This document shows, one piece after another, positions 21,932 to 33,449 of a stretch of 64,000 nucleotides of DNA. The notes below the pieces were generated by a model. It worked only from the letters and a program-made list of their open reading frames with translations. It was not told where the DNA came from and did not search any database. Within the stretch, counting starts at the first letter, position 1, and the number at the start of each line of letters is the position of its first letter. The position numbers and the translations under genes were made by a program. The stretch comes from Manihot esculenta (Eukaryota; Streptophyta; Magnoliopsida; Malpighiales; Euphorbiaceae). The stretch is from the NCBI RefSeq assembly GCF_001659605.2, contig NC_035170.2, positions 186,001 through 250,000 of the forward strand, written 5' to 3'.

Positions 21932-24777
21932 TGATGACCGCTGGATTTCTCCACCCCGGTCAGGGGCCAAGTCCTCGATCACGGCCCATCGCTCGGAGGC
22001 CCACACGACCCCGGTACAAACAGGTCCAGCCCGTTCGAACCATGATATAGGGTCCATATGGATTTCTCAACCAGGCCGACCCAGTCCTCATTGCCTCTCA
22101 GGCCGTGTAATACCCGGCTAGACTCCGGTATCGGAATTCCTACCGTCCGGTGGAAATTCGGATGTCGGGAACTTCTAGAAGGGTAAAGACATGTTTTATA
22201 AAATGTTTTCATGAATTTTAATGTTTTAAAGTATGAAACTAAATGAGTTTTTGCATGAAAATAGCATTGGAGGAAAACCCAGGTTCGGCCGCCGAAAGTC
22301 AAGTTCGGCCGCCGAACATGCATGCGTTTTGGAGGCACGTTAGGCCCCCGAAAGCATGAGTTAGGGAAGTTCAGGTTCGGCCGCCGAAAGTCAAGTTCGG
22401 CCGCCGAACATTTGCATGGATGTGGAGGCACATTCGGCCCCCGAACGTGGCTTGGCCAGCCACTATATAAGGGGCACTTAGCCGAAATGGGCGAGCTTTC
22501 TCCCATTTTCGGCCACAGCAAGCTTCCGACTTTCCCTTTGCAAACCTAGTGTTCTTCCTCCAAATCCCCACCATTTTTCTTGAGTTTTAAGCTTGCATTG
22601 AAGGTTTTGAACTTTTGAAACAAGTTTTGGAGCTTTGGGAACTCAGGAGCTCATCTTCTTGGATCTCCAAGTTTAGGTCGTCTCCCTCTCGATCTTCAAG
22701 AGGTAAGAGCCGATCTTAAGCTCCTTATGTGTTTTCAATAAGTTTTATGCTAGATCGATGGGTAGAAATGCATGTTAGGTTATATGTGGAGTTATAGGTT
22801 AATCTTGATGTCTTGGACAATGTATGTTGTTTTTGTGTGTTTGAAGTGTTGTAGTTGGGGTATTTGATGTTTTGAGGCCCCTAGGAACTTGTATGCATGT
22901 TTTAACTGAGGTATATGCATGATTGGTGAGTTTGGAGGCGAAATTGCATTTGGGAGCCAAGTTTCTGCCCTTCGGCAGAAACCAGGTTCGGCAGCCGAAG
23001 GCACTTTCGGCCGCCGAACATGGCTGGTGAGGCAGGCCTTTCGGCTGCCGAAGTTGCCCCCGAAGGGAGACTTTCGTCTCTGTCTGGGACTTTCGGCCGC
23101 CGAAGGTGCCGCCGAACATGCATGAGTTTCGTCTCTGTCTGGGAGTTTCGGCCGCCGAAGGTGCCGCCGAACCTGCCTGACTTTCGGCTCTGGAGGGACT
23201 TTCGGCCGCCGAACCTGCCGCCGAAAGTGCCCTGTCCAGCCATTTCTTGCATGTTGTTATGTGATTGTTTCATGATGTTTTAGGGGGTTTTTGGGGAGTA
23301 TATTAGAGTTATGTTTATGTATGTTTGGTCCCCCATTGGAGTCCACCTGTGTAGGTTCGGACCCGAGGAACCGAGGACCCCAGCAGTGAGCCAGCTGCTA
23401 CAGAGTTTGTCAGAGCTAGCCAGAGGTGAGTGGAATAAACCTTAAGTTTTAAATAAATGAAATATGAATTTTGAGCATGATCCATGCATCATGAATGCCA
23501 TGAGATATAATAGGTTGCTTGCATTAGTATTCACGAATATGTTGCATTGCATTTATGATGTTAATGTTGATGTGGATTGGTTATTGGATGATCCTTTAGT
23601 CCTCATATGATATGATTGATGTTATGGCATGTTATGGTATGGAAGTCCAGGTTGTACCCATTCTACGTCCCTGGCACGATGTAAGAGAAAGTCCAGGTTG
23701 TACCCATTCTACGTCCCTGGCACAGTTGGTCCATATGATATGTTATGATAAGGGAAAGACCGGTTGACCCATTCTACGTCCCGACACAGTTGGACCTATG
23801 TAGAGGACTATAGGTGACAATACCATCCGAGATGTGATTTGTTGTGATGTGTTGCATTCCATGAAAGCATGAAATTTTAATATATTGTTTTCACTATTCT
23901 GCTCACTGGGCTTTGTAGCTCACCCCTCTCCCCTAACCCCAGATGTGCAGGTACAGGGTAGATCAGAAGGTTAGCCAGGGTTTTGAAGTATGTCTTATGT
24001 ATGTAATAGTTAGTATGTGGACATGACAATTGATGAAATGTAAAAATATTCAGAATGTTATGTAATGAGGTTATTGAGGATAGAGTTGTGCTTGACCATA
24101 ATGTATTGTTAATCCCTTTTGTCTATACATGATCTTATGTTATGATGTTTATGTAAACTAACTCAACTCAGGCTGTTTTGCCTTTTAGGCATGATGAGAT
24201 CCCACAGAGGGACTATATTATGTATATGTTCAGGGTATGTACAGGTTGAGTTAGTTGATGACAGTACGTATGAGGAAAAGTTTTAAATTTTTATGTATGA
24301 CTGTTGATCATGTATGGGATTAAACAGGTTTACAGGTTACATGTCAGGCTTGCTACGGGTCCCGGCGGCCTTAAGTTGACCCGGATCCTAGCGCCGGTAA
24401 CGGTCCGATTTTCGGGGCGTTACAGGCCGGCCCAGCCCTCATTGCTTCTCAGGCTGATCCTCCTTGGGCTCAGTCTTATTCCTATCTCCCGGCCCAACCC
24501 GGAATCGGGAAGAAGGCCTCACCTTCAGCCTTGTAGACCCATCCACATATGCACGGAGGGAATCAGGGGCCGTTACGCATGAGACACGTATCGGATATCC
24601 TCGTACAATCGTATCAATATGGCAGAGACAGGTGGTCCAATGATAACCAGGCTGTTGCACGTCACTGGCAGACGAGGAAAAGAGATAAAAGGAGAATGAT
24701 CCTCCCCTAAGCCCTAAGTTTTTCAATATTCCAAAAATCTCTGTAAAACCCTATTATTTCTGGATCTCAGATCATCA
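21932..24777 (+). repeat. 5' LTR of Tat-3, interrupted by a solo LTR
   Basis: Segments 21932-22105 and 24425-24777, about 520 bp in all, beginning TGATGACCGC and ending TCATCA two bases before the primer-binding site. Short LTRs relative to a 12-kb element are usual in Tat elements. The ORF at 24439-24726 overlaps it by chance. Confidence 0.85.
22106..24424 (+). mobile_element. Family P solo LTR, 2319 bp, in the Tat-3 5' LTR
   Basis: Starts TGTAATACCCGGCTAGACTC, ends GGGGCGTTACA. The 5-bp duplication GGCCG is present at 22101-22105 and 24425-24429. TATA box CTATATAAGG at 22463 with a cluster of palindromes just upstream and a second cluster at about 22985-23225. Three minisatellite units (CCATTCTACGTCCC) lie at 23640-23800. 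Confidence 0.95.
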
Positions 24778-24779
24778 AT

Positions 24780-24797
24780 TGGCGCCGTCTGTGGGAA
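24780..24797 (+). promoter_or_regulatory. Primer-binding site of Tat-3
   Basis: TGGCGCCGTCTGTGGGAA two bases after the 5' LTR. The first nine bases match the 3' end expected for plant tRNA-Asp; similar TGGCGCCG sites are usual in Tat-like elements. The exact tRNA is inferred. Confidence 0.8.
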
Positions 24798-24853
24798 CGA
24801 AGGAGATCTTTTCGTCACTGGAGTTCCACTCTTAACAAAACCCACTAAGATCC

Positions 24854-25068
24854 ATGATGGCTAATCACAATGAAAACAACCTTAACATCCCAAATGACCT
24901 GAGCTCTGCCCAGGAGGGGCAGCAGTTCTCCTTTTCTAGTCCTACAACACTAAATAACCAAACACCTATTCCTCTCAATCCCTCGCCAAGCTTGGCAGGG
25001 AATGCTCCTACCACTACCTTATCTAACCAGGACCTTCAAACCATGGCCCTCCAACTACAGAACACTGC
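24854..25068 (+). pseudogene. gag: Tat-3 gag, N-terminal part (split by a solo LTR)
   Basis: ATG 24854 opens MMANHNENNLNIPNDLSSAQ and runs in frame to NTA at 25068, where the solo LTR begins. Removing the LTR and one target-site copy continues the frame as AHWLGQIMQQRGL at 27276. The region is Asn/Gln/Ser/Pro-rich and low complexity, as gag N-termini of this lineage often are. Start chosen because it is the first ATG after the primer site. Intact here, but the protein is broken by the insertions. Confidence 0.8.
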
Positions 25069-27270
25069 TGTAATACCCGGCTAGACTCCGGTATCGGAAT
25101 TCCTACCGTCCGGTGGAATCTCGGATGTCGGAGACCTCTAGAAGGGTAAAACCATATTTTCTTAAAATGTTTTGATGTATTTTATAGTTTTTAATGAAAA
25201 TAAATTCAAGTTTTGAGTGGAGAAGGCTTTGGAGACTTTACCAGGTTCGGCCGCCGAAAGTCATGTTCGGCCGCCAAACGTGGGGAGGTTTTGGGAGCGC
25301 TTTAGGCCTCCGAAAGCCTTGTTTAAATCAGCCAAGGTTTGGCCGCCGAACCTCATGTTCGGCCGCCGAACTTGCATGCGCTGTGGGGGCACGTTAGGCC
25401 GCCGAAAGGTGGCAAGGACAGCCCTATAAAAGGACCCCATGGCCGAAACGGGCAAGCTTTTCTTCCAGTTTTCGGCCAAAGTGAGTTCTCCACCGCCCCT
25501 CCTCTGTTTTGAGCTTCTCCCTTCGAGTTTTCATGTTTTTCTTATGAGTTTTCACCTTGTTTTGAAGATTTTCGAGTTTAAAGCAAGTTTTGGAGCTTTG
25601 AGGTTCAAGAACTCAAATCTCTCCCATCTCCGAGCTAGGATCATTTTCCTCTCGATCTACAAGAGGTAAGGGCCGATCTTGAGCTCACTACATGTTTTTA
25701 ACAAGTTTTAAGTTGATTCTTGAAGTAGAAATGCATGTGTAGGGTTTTATGTGTTTTTGGGTTTATGTTAGTTTATAGGCAATGTATGATGGATTTGTGT
25801 TGTTGGATGTGTTGTAGATGGGGTTTTAGATGGTTTGAAGCCCCTAGGAGCTTGTATGCTTGAGTATGTGTGTTGTAGAATAGGTTTATGCATGATTGAA
25901 AGTTTTGGAGGCAAATGTGCATAGAGGAGCCAAGTTTCTGCCCTTTGGCAGAAACCAGGTTCGGCAGCCGAAGGACTTTCGGCCGCCGAACATGGCTGGG
26001 GAGGCAAGCCTTTCGGCTGCTGAAGCCTGCCCCCGAAAAGAGACTTTCGTCTCTGTCAAGGACTTTCGGCCGCCGAAGGTGCCGCTGAACCTGCCTGGGT
26101 TTTGGCTCTGAAGGGACTTTCGGCCGCCGAAGGTGCCGCCGAACCTGCCCTGTTCAGCCTTCCTTTGCATGTTTTTGCATGATTGTTTTGAGATGTTTTA
26201 GGGGGTTTTTGAGGGATGTTTTTAGAGTTATGTTCTAGTTGTTTGGTCCCTCATTTGAGTCCACCTGTGTAGGTTCGGACCCGAGGAACCGAGGACCCCA
26301 GCAGTGAGTCCAGCTGCTCCAGTGTCTAGTCAGAGCTACCCAGAGGTGAGTGGAATAACTCTTATGCTTTTAAATAAATAAATCAGTTTTAGCATGATTC
26401 ACGCATCATGAATGCCATGAGATATAATAGGGTGCTTGCATTAGAATTCACGAATATGTTGCATTGCATAATATGTTGATGATGCGGATGAATGTTGAAT
26501 GATCCCTTAGTCCTCCTATGTTATGATATGATGATGATACGGTACGGAAGACCAGTGAGGCCCATTCTACGCCCCTGGCACCATGTAAGAGAAAGACCAG
26601 TGAGGCCCATTCTACGCCCCTGGCACAGTTGGACCATGTAGAGGACTATTGGTGACAAATTCACCCTTGTTGTGATTAGCTGTGATGTGATGCATTTCAT
26701 GTTATCATATATTTTAAATGTTTTATTATTCTGCTCACTGGGCTCTAGTAGCTCACCTCTTTTCCCTAATCCCCCAGGATTGCAGGTACGGGCTAGACTG
26801 AGAAGTCATGAAGAGTAAAGTCGTGTGTTTGTAATAGATAGAAAGTGGACATGATAAATTGTAAAATGATGTAAAGTTTGAATAGTCATGTTATGTATAA
26901 TGATATTGAGGATTAGAAGTTGTGCTTGACCCTATGGATGTTGTTATCCCTTTTATTACATGATCTTAGATGTTTTATGATGTAGATGTAAACCAACTAA
27001 ACACATGTTATGCCACCCATTGGGGGCATTGATGAGATCCCACAGAGGGGTCAAGTATATGATTATGGTTATGTTCAGTGCATGCACAGGTTGAGTTTGG
27101 TGTATGATAGAATGTATGAAAGAAAAGTTTTAAATTTTTATGTATGTTGTTGATCATGTATGGGATTAAACAGGTTTACAGGTTACATGTCAGGCTTGCT
27201 ACGGGTCCCGGCGGCCTTAAGCCGATCTGGGTCCTAGCGCCGGTAGTGGTCCGATTTTCGGGTCGTTACA
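25069..27270 (+). mobile_element. Family P solo LTR, 2202 bp, in Tat-3 gag
   Basis: Starts TGTAATACCCGGCTAGACTC, ends GGGTCGTTACA. The left target copy is ACTGC (25064-25068); the right flank reads ACGC, the same site with one T lost, which is needed to restore the gag frame. TATA box at about 25424. Two minisatellite units at about 26545-26630. Confidence 0.92.
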
Positions 27271-27990
27271 ACGCCCACTGGTTGGGGCAGATAATGCAAC
27301 AAAGGGGCCTCAGCACCCCGATGAGTACGCTCCCAGTGGTAGAAGAACCCCGAACCAATGAGCTCCAACCTGCCCTTGACCGCCTTCAAACCAGCAGCCG
27401 CGGTACCTGGAAAAGGGGGAGAAGAACCAGAGATGAGGAAGAACCGGAGGCCCGAGTCCACGGAAGGAGGGTGAGGGAGATGATAGAGAATGATGAGGCT
27501 GACAACTATTCCGTCGGGACAACCAAGTGGACGAGAAGTGAAGCAGAGGAGGAGGAATACCGCCTGGAGAAGAAACCCAGGCTGGAAGATGAGAATGTGG
27601 ACCAAAAGCTGCAGAAGTTGAGAGAGCAGCTCTTGGCCGAGCTGGGAAAGAAGGATCAGAGCCAAACCCTCCTGCCCACTTCTTCACCTTTCTCGAAGTG
27701 GGTGCAGCAGGAGACTGTTCCTAAGAAGTTTATGATGCCATCGATGGCGGCTTATGACGGAGCTGGAAACCTCCGAGAGCATGTCCTCAACTACAAGACT
27801 TTCATGGAGCTGCAGACTCTGTCAGATGCCTTGATGTGCAAGGCATTCCCAATGACGCTCTCGGGGCCAGCAAGGGCATGGTTTAATAACCTTGAGGCTG
27901 GAAGTATCAGCAGTTTTGGAGATCTGGCCACTCGCTTCATCAGCCGATTTATTGCCGGAGTGCCCGCAGATAGGAAGACGAGCTACCTGG
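27271..27990 (+). pseudogene. gag: Tat-3 gag, central part with capsid-like domain
   Basis: Open from 27271 to the next insertion. After a long charged stretch rich in Glu/Arg/Lys (KRGRRTRDEEEPEARVHGRR, coiled-coil-like KLQKLREQLLAELGKKDQ) comes the capsid-like domain: YDGAGNLREHVLNYKTFMEL, then CKAFPMTLSGPARAWFNNL and GSISSFGDLATRFISRFIAG. These are the classic Ty3/gypsy gag motifs. The frame joins LETIRQKRDESLREYVAHFN at 32527 once the LTR and one CCTGG copy are removed. No stop inside this piece. The apparent ATG at 27144 lies in the LTR and is not the start. Confidence 0.85.
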
Positions 27991-30900
27991 TGTAATACCC
28001 AGCTAGACTCCGGTATTGGAATTCCTACCGTCCGGTGGAATCTCGGATGTCGGAAGCCTCTAGTGGGGTAGAAACATGTTTTCACAAAAATGTTTTAATT
28101 TTTTTCATGATTTTAAATGAAAAGGAATGAGTTTTTGCATGAAAACAACCTTGGAGGAAAGCTCAGGTTCGGCCGCTGAACATGCATGCATTTTGGGTGA
28201 GCATTAGGCCCCCGAAGGCATAAGTGAGGGAAGCCCAGGTTCGGCCGCCGAACCTCAAGTTCGGCCGCCGAACATGGCATGCATGCGGAGGCACGTTCGG
28301 CTCCCGAAGGTGGCCTGGCCAGCCACTATAAAAGAGCCCCTTAGCCGAAATGGGCGAGCTTTCTCCCCATTTTCGGCCAAGGTGAGCCCTTCCGCCATTC
28401 CTCACCATCCTTGAGTTCTTCCCTTCAAATCTTTCACAATTTTCTCAAGTTTTCACCTTGTTTTGAAGGTTTTCGAGTTTAAAGCGAGTTTTGGAGCTTT
28501 GAGGTTCAAGAACTCAAATCTCTCCCATCTCCGAGCTAGGGTCGTCTTCCTCTCGATCTACAAGAGGTAAGGGCCGATCTTGAGCTCACTACATGTTTTT
28601 AACAAGTTTTAAGTTGATTCTTGAAGTAGAAATGCATGTGTAGGGTTTTATGAGTTTATGGGTTTTTGATGAGTTTTTGAGCAATGTGGCTTGTAATGTG
28701 TGTTTGATGTGTTGTAGTTGGGGTTTAAGGTAGTTTGAGACCCCTAGGAGCTTGTATGCATGTTTTGGTTGAGCTAAATGCATGATGGTATGAGTTGGAG
28801 GCATTTGTGCATGTTTGAACCAAGTTTCTCCCCTTTTGGGAGAAACCAGTGTAACGACCCGAAAATCGGACCGCTACCGGCGCTAGGATCCAGATCGACT
28901 TAAGGCCGCCGGGACCCGTAGCAAGCCTGACATGTAACCTATAAACCTGTTCAATCCCATACATGATCAACAATCATACGTAAAAATTAAAAACTTTTCT
29001 GGCATTCATTCCTCAAACACCAAACTCAACCTGTGCATGCACTAAACATAGTCATAATCATAAACTTGCCCCTCTGTGGGATCTCATCAATGCCCCAATG
29101 GGCGATACATCATAAGTTGAGTCGGTTAAACATAAACATCCATAGACATTAAGATCATGTATCAACAAGGGATTACAATAAACTATGGTCAAGCACACTT
29201 CTAAACCTCAATATCATTATACTTAACATAACTATTTAACTTTACATTATTATACAATTTATCATGTCCGCTATCTATCTATTACAAACATAAGACTTTA
29301 CTCTTCTTGACTTTTCTGTCTAGCCCGTACATGTAATCCTGGGGGATTAGGGAAAAGGGGTGAGCTACTAGAGCCCAGTGAGCATAATAGTAGAAAACAA
29401 CATTTAAATCTCATGCCATCATGTAATGCAACACATCACAACAAATCACATCTCGGATGGTATTGTCACCTATAGTCCTCTACATTCCAAAGTGCCGGGA
29501 CGTAGAATGGGTACAACTGGTCTTTCTCTTAACATAACATATCATACATACCAATGTGCCAGGGACGTAGAATGGGTACAACCTGGACTTTCTCTTACAT
29601 AGTGCCAGGGACGTAGAATGGGTACAACCTGGACTTCCATACCATCTCATGCCGTAGCATCATCATATCATATGAGGACTAAAGGGTCATCCAATAATCA
29701 ATCCACATCAACATCATAAATGCAATGCAACATATTCGTGGATTCTAATGCAAACAACCTATTTCATCACATGGCATTCATGATGCATGAACATGCTCAA
29801 CTGTATAATTCATTTGCTTTAAAACATAAGGTTTATTCTACTCACCTCTGACTAGTTCTGACAAAGACTGATGCAGCTAACTCACTGCTGGGGTCCTCGG
29901 TTCCTCGGGTCCGAACCTACACAGGTGGACTCAAATGAGGGACCAAACAACTAGAACATAACTCTAAAAACATCCCCCAAAAACCCCCTAAAACACCTCA
30001 AAACAATCATGCAAAAACATGCAAAGGAAGGCAGAACAGGGCAGGTTCGACGGCACCTTCGGCGGCCGAAAGTCCCTCCAGAGCCGAAACCCAGGCAGGT
30101 TCGGCGGCACCTTCGGCGGCCGAAAGTCCCAGACAGAGACGAAAGTCTCTTTTCGGGGGCAACTTCAGCAGCCGAAAGGCCTGCCTCCCAAGCCATGTTC
30201 GGCTGCCGAAAGTTCCTTCGGCTGCCGAACCTGGTTTCTGCCAAAGGGCAGAAACTTGGCTCCTTTATGCACATTTGCCTCCCAAATCTTTCAACATGCA
30301 TATAACTCATTCAAATCATGCAAATATACATACATTGGCTCCTAGGGGCTTCAAACTAACTTAAACCCCAACTACAACACACAACAACAACACAAATCCA
30401 ACATACATTGCTCAAAACCAACATAAACCCAAAAACCTAACTGTGAGCTAAACATGCATTCTACCCCATAGATCTTGCATAAAACTTACTTTAAACATGA
30501 AATGAGCTTAAGATCGGCTCTTACCTCTTGAAGATCGAGAGAGAGACGTCCTAAACTCGGAGGTGGGAGATTTTTGAGTTCTTGAACCTCAAAGCTCCAA
30601 AACTTGCTTTAAACTCGAAAATCTTCAAAACAAAGCAAAAACTTGTGAAAATCTTGAAAGATTTGAAGGAAAAACTCAAGGATTGGTGAGGAACGGCGGA
30701 GAGCTCACCTTGGCCGACAATGGGGAGAAAAACTCGCCCGTTTTAGGCTAAGGGACCCTTTTATAGTGGCTGGCCAAGCCACGTTCGGGGGCCGAACGTG
30801 CCTCCGCATGCATGCCATGTTCGGCGGCCGAACCTGGACTTTCCTCAACCTATGCCTTCGGGGGCCTAAGGCACACCCGAAATGCCTGCATGTTCGGCGG

Positions 30901-32526
30901 CCGAACCTGGGTTTTCCTCCAAGGTTATTTTTATTCAAAAACTCATTTCCTCTTTACTTAAAATCATCAAAAACATTAAAACATTTCATGAAAACATGGT
31001 TTTACCCTTCTAGAGGTCTCCGACATCCGAGATTCCACCGGACGGTAGGAATTCCGATACCGGAGTCTAACCGGGTATTACACCAGGTTCGGCAGCCGAA
31101 AGGACTTTCGGCCGCCGAACCCTCTTGTGGAAGCAGCCTTCGGCTGCCGAAGCTTGCCCCCGAAAGGAGACTTTAGTCTCTGTCTGGGAGTTTCGGCCGC
31201 CGAAAGTGCCGCCGAACATGCATGAGTTTCGCCTCTGTCTTGGAGTTTCGGCCGCCGAAGGTGCAGCCGAACCTGCCTGACTTTCGGCTCTGGAGGGACT
31301 TTCGGCCGCCGAACCTGCCGCCGAAAGTGCCCTGTCCAGCCTTCCTTTGCATGTTATTGCTTGGATGTTTTGAGATGTTTTAGGGGGTTTTTGGGGGATA
31401 TTTTAGAGTTATGTTCTAGTTGTTTGGTCCCTCATTTGAGTCCACCTATGTAGGTTCGGACCCGAGGAACCGAGGACCCCAACAGTGAGTTAGCTGCTTC
31501 AGTCTTTGTCAGAGCTAGCCAAGAGGTGAGTAGAATAAACCTTTATGTTTTAAAGCAAATGAATTATACAGTTGAGCATGTTCATGCATCATGAATGCCA
31601 TGTGATGAATTAGGTTGTTTGCATTAGAAATCACGAATATGTTGCATTGCATTTATGATGTTGATGTGGATTGGTTATTGAATGATCCTTTAGTCCTCAT
31701 ATGGTTTGATGATGCTACGGCATGATATGGTATGGAAGTCCAGGTTGTACCCATTCTACGTCCCTGACACTATGTAAGAGAAAGTCCAGGTTGTACCCAT
31801 TCTACGTCCCTGGCACATTGGTATGCATGATATGTTATGTTAAGAGAAAGACCGGTTGTACCCATTCTACGTCCCGGCACTTTGGAATGTAGAGGACTAT
31901 TGGTGACAATATCATCCGAGATGTGATTAGTTGTGATGTGTTGCATTACATGATGGCATGAGATTTTAAATGTTGTTTTCTATTATTCTGCTCACTGGGC
32001 TCTAGTAGCTCACCAATTTTCCCTAATCCCCCAGGATTGCAGGTACGGGCTAGACAGAGAAGTCAAGAAGAGTAAAGTCTTGTAATTGTAATAGTTAGAA
32101 AGTGGACATGATAAATTGTATAATGATGTAAAGTTGAATAGTCATGATATGTATATTGATATTAAGGATTAGAGGTTGTGCTTGACCCTATGGATATTGT
32201 TATCCCTTTTATTACATGATCTTAGATGTTTATTGATGTTTATGTTTAGCCAACTCAACACATGTTATGCCACCCATTGGGGGCATTGATGAGATCCCAC
32301 AGAGGGGTCAAGTTTATGATTATGACTATGTATAGTGCATGCACAGGTTGAGTTTGGTGTATGATAGAATGTATGAAAGAAAAGTTTTAATTTTTATGTA
32401 TGTTGTTGATCATGTATGGGATTAAACAGGTTTACAGGTTGTATGTTGGGCTTGCTACGGGTCTCGGCGGCCTTAAGCCGACCTGGATCCTAGCGCAGGT
32501 AGCGGTCCGATTTTCGGGTCGTTACA
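27991..32526 (+). mobile_element. Family P solo LTR carrying a second, inverted LTR
   Basis: LTR segments 27991-28849 and 31083-32526 (2303 bp together, less any duplicated target bases), starting TGTAATACCCAGCTAGACTC and ending GGGTCGTTACA. The 5-bp duplication CCTGG flanks it (27986-27990, 32527-32531). TATA box near 28325. It is interrupted at a palindrome-rich site (AGAAACCAG before, CCAGGTTCGG after) by a minus-strand LTR. Confidence 0.93.
28850..31082 (-). mobile_element. Family P solo LTR, 2233 bp, nested in another solo LTR
   Basis: Starts TGTAACGACC and ends GGGTATTACA on the plus strand, hence minus orientation. Flanks are ACCAG on the left and CCAGG on the right, giving either a 4-bp duplication CCAG or a 5-bp ACCAG with one A lost at the LTR end. 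TATA box on the minus strand near 30755. Three minisatellite units at 29490-29630. Confidence 0.9.
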
Positions 32527-33240
32527 CCTGGAGACAATTAGGCAGAAAAGAGACGAATCGCTCAGGGAGTATGTCGCTCATTTCAATATGGAGGCCCTGC
32601 AGATTCCCGAGCTCGATGAGGGAAGGGCGGTGGAGGCCATGCAAAAGGGGACGACCTCTGCCGAGTTCTTCGGTTCATTAAGTAGGAAGCCTCCGACCTC
32701 ACTGGCCGAGCTGATGAAGAGGGCTGAGAAGTATATAAGGCAGGATGATGCCTTGGTGACAAGCCGATTCGCCAAGGGAGTGGCAGGTAAGGAGAAAGCC
32801 CCGAAGGAAAGGAGGTCAGAGAAGCACGAGAAGAAACATGGCAAAAGGCCCGAGCCTTACAAACAGCCCTGAAAGCGAAGGGACCAAAGACCTCTCCCTT
32901 CTCGGGTCTCAGAACAGAAGCCACTCCCTCCGTGGGTTCCAGAGAAGCCGACCCCACTTAATGCCTCTAGAGCTGAAGTGCTCATGGCCGTCCAAGACAA
33001 GGAATTCTTACAGTGGCCCAGACCCCTGAGAACAGAAACCGACCAGCGAAATCCTGACAAATACTGTCAGTTCCATCGCACTCATGGCCATGATACCAAT
33101 AACTGCTTCTAGTTGATCACAGAAATCGAGAGGCTGATAAAAAGAGGGCACCTGAAGAACTTCGTGAAGAAACCGAAAGGACAAAGACCCTAGCCCAATT
33201 CGGCAACCCAAGCACCGAGGAGAGTGGGATGATGGGTCTA
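32527..33240 (+). pseudogene. gag: Tat-3 gag, C-terminal part
   Basis: Continues gag with LREYVAHFNMEALQIPEL, SLSRKPPTSLAELMKRAEKY and a basic region to a stop at 32870-32872. The same frame then goes on with KYCQFHRTHGHDTNNCF, a C-x-x-H-x-x-x-G-H-x-x-x-x-C zinc-knuckle-like motif of Tat gag, a TAG at 33110 where Gln is usual, and LITEIERLIKRGHLKNFVKK. At least three stops show inactivation in this part. The C-terminal zinc motif is expected to bind genomic RNA in intact elements. Confidence 0.8.
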
Positions 33241-33244
33241 GTGG

Positions 33245-33449
33245 GACCATTAACATGATTGTGGGGGGAACAGGAGGTCGGATGAGCCGTAGAGGAAAGA
33301 AAAGGAGTCGAGAGGGGGAAGGCAGTGGTGCCGAGGTCATGCAGATTGTCGAGCACTCTCCAGTGGCCATCACTTTCTCTCCGGAGAATGCTCAAGGTGT
33401 TCAAATGCCCCATGACGACGCCCTTGTCATTGAAGCTGTCATCCACAAC
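33245..33449 (+). pseudogene. pol: Tat-3 gag-protease linker and protease start
   Basis: Shifted frame reading INMIVGGTGGRMSRRGKKRS and later ITFSPENAQGVQMPHDDALV, then IEAVIHN. The I-x-x-I-x-G-G opening and the F-x-x-x-D-x-x-x-x-x-x-P-H-D-D-x-L-V-I block are conserved upstream of the protease active site in Tat pol. The frame is cut at 33449 by a minus-strand solo LTR and resumes at 35718 as YRVKKILVDDGSKVNLL. Confidence 0.8.

Noticed and set aside
27234..27687. Minus-strand ORFs opposite Tat-3 gag
   Set aside because: Shadows of the gag frame, which has clear capsid-like motifs.
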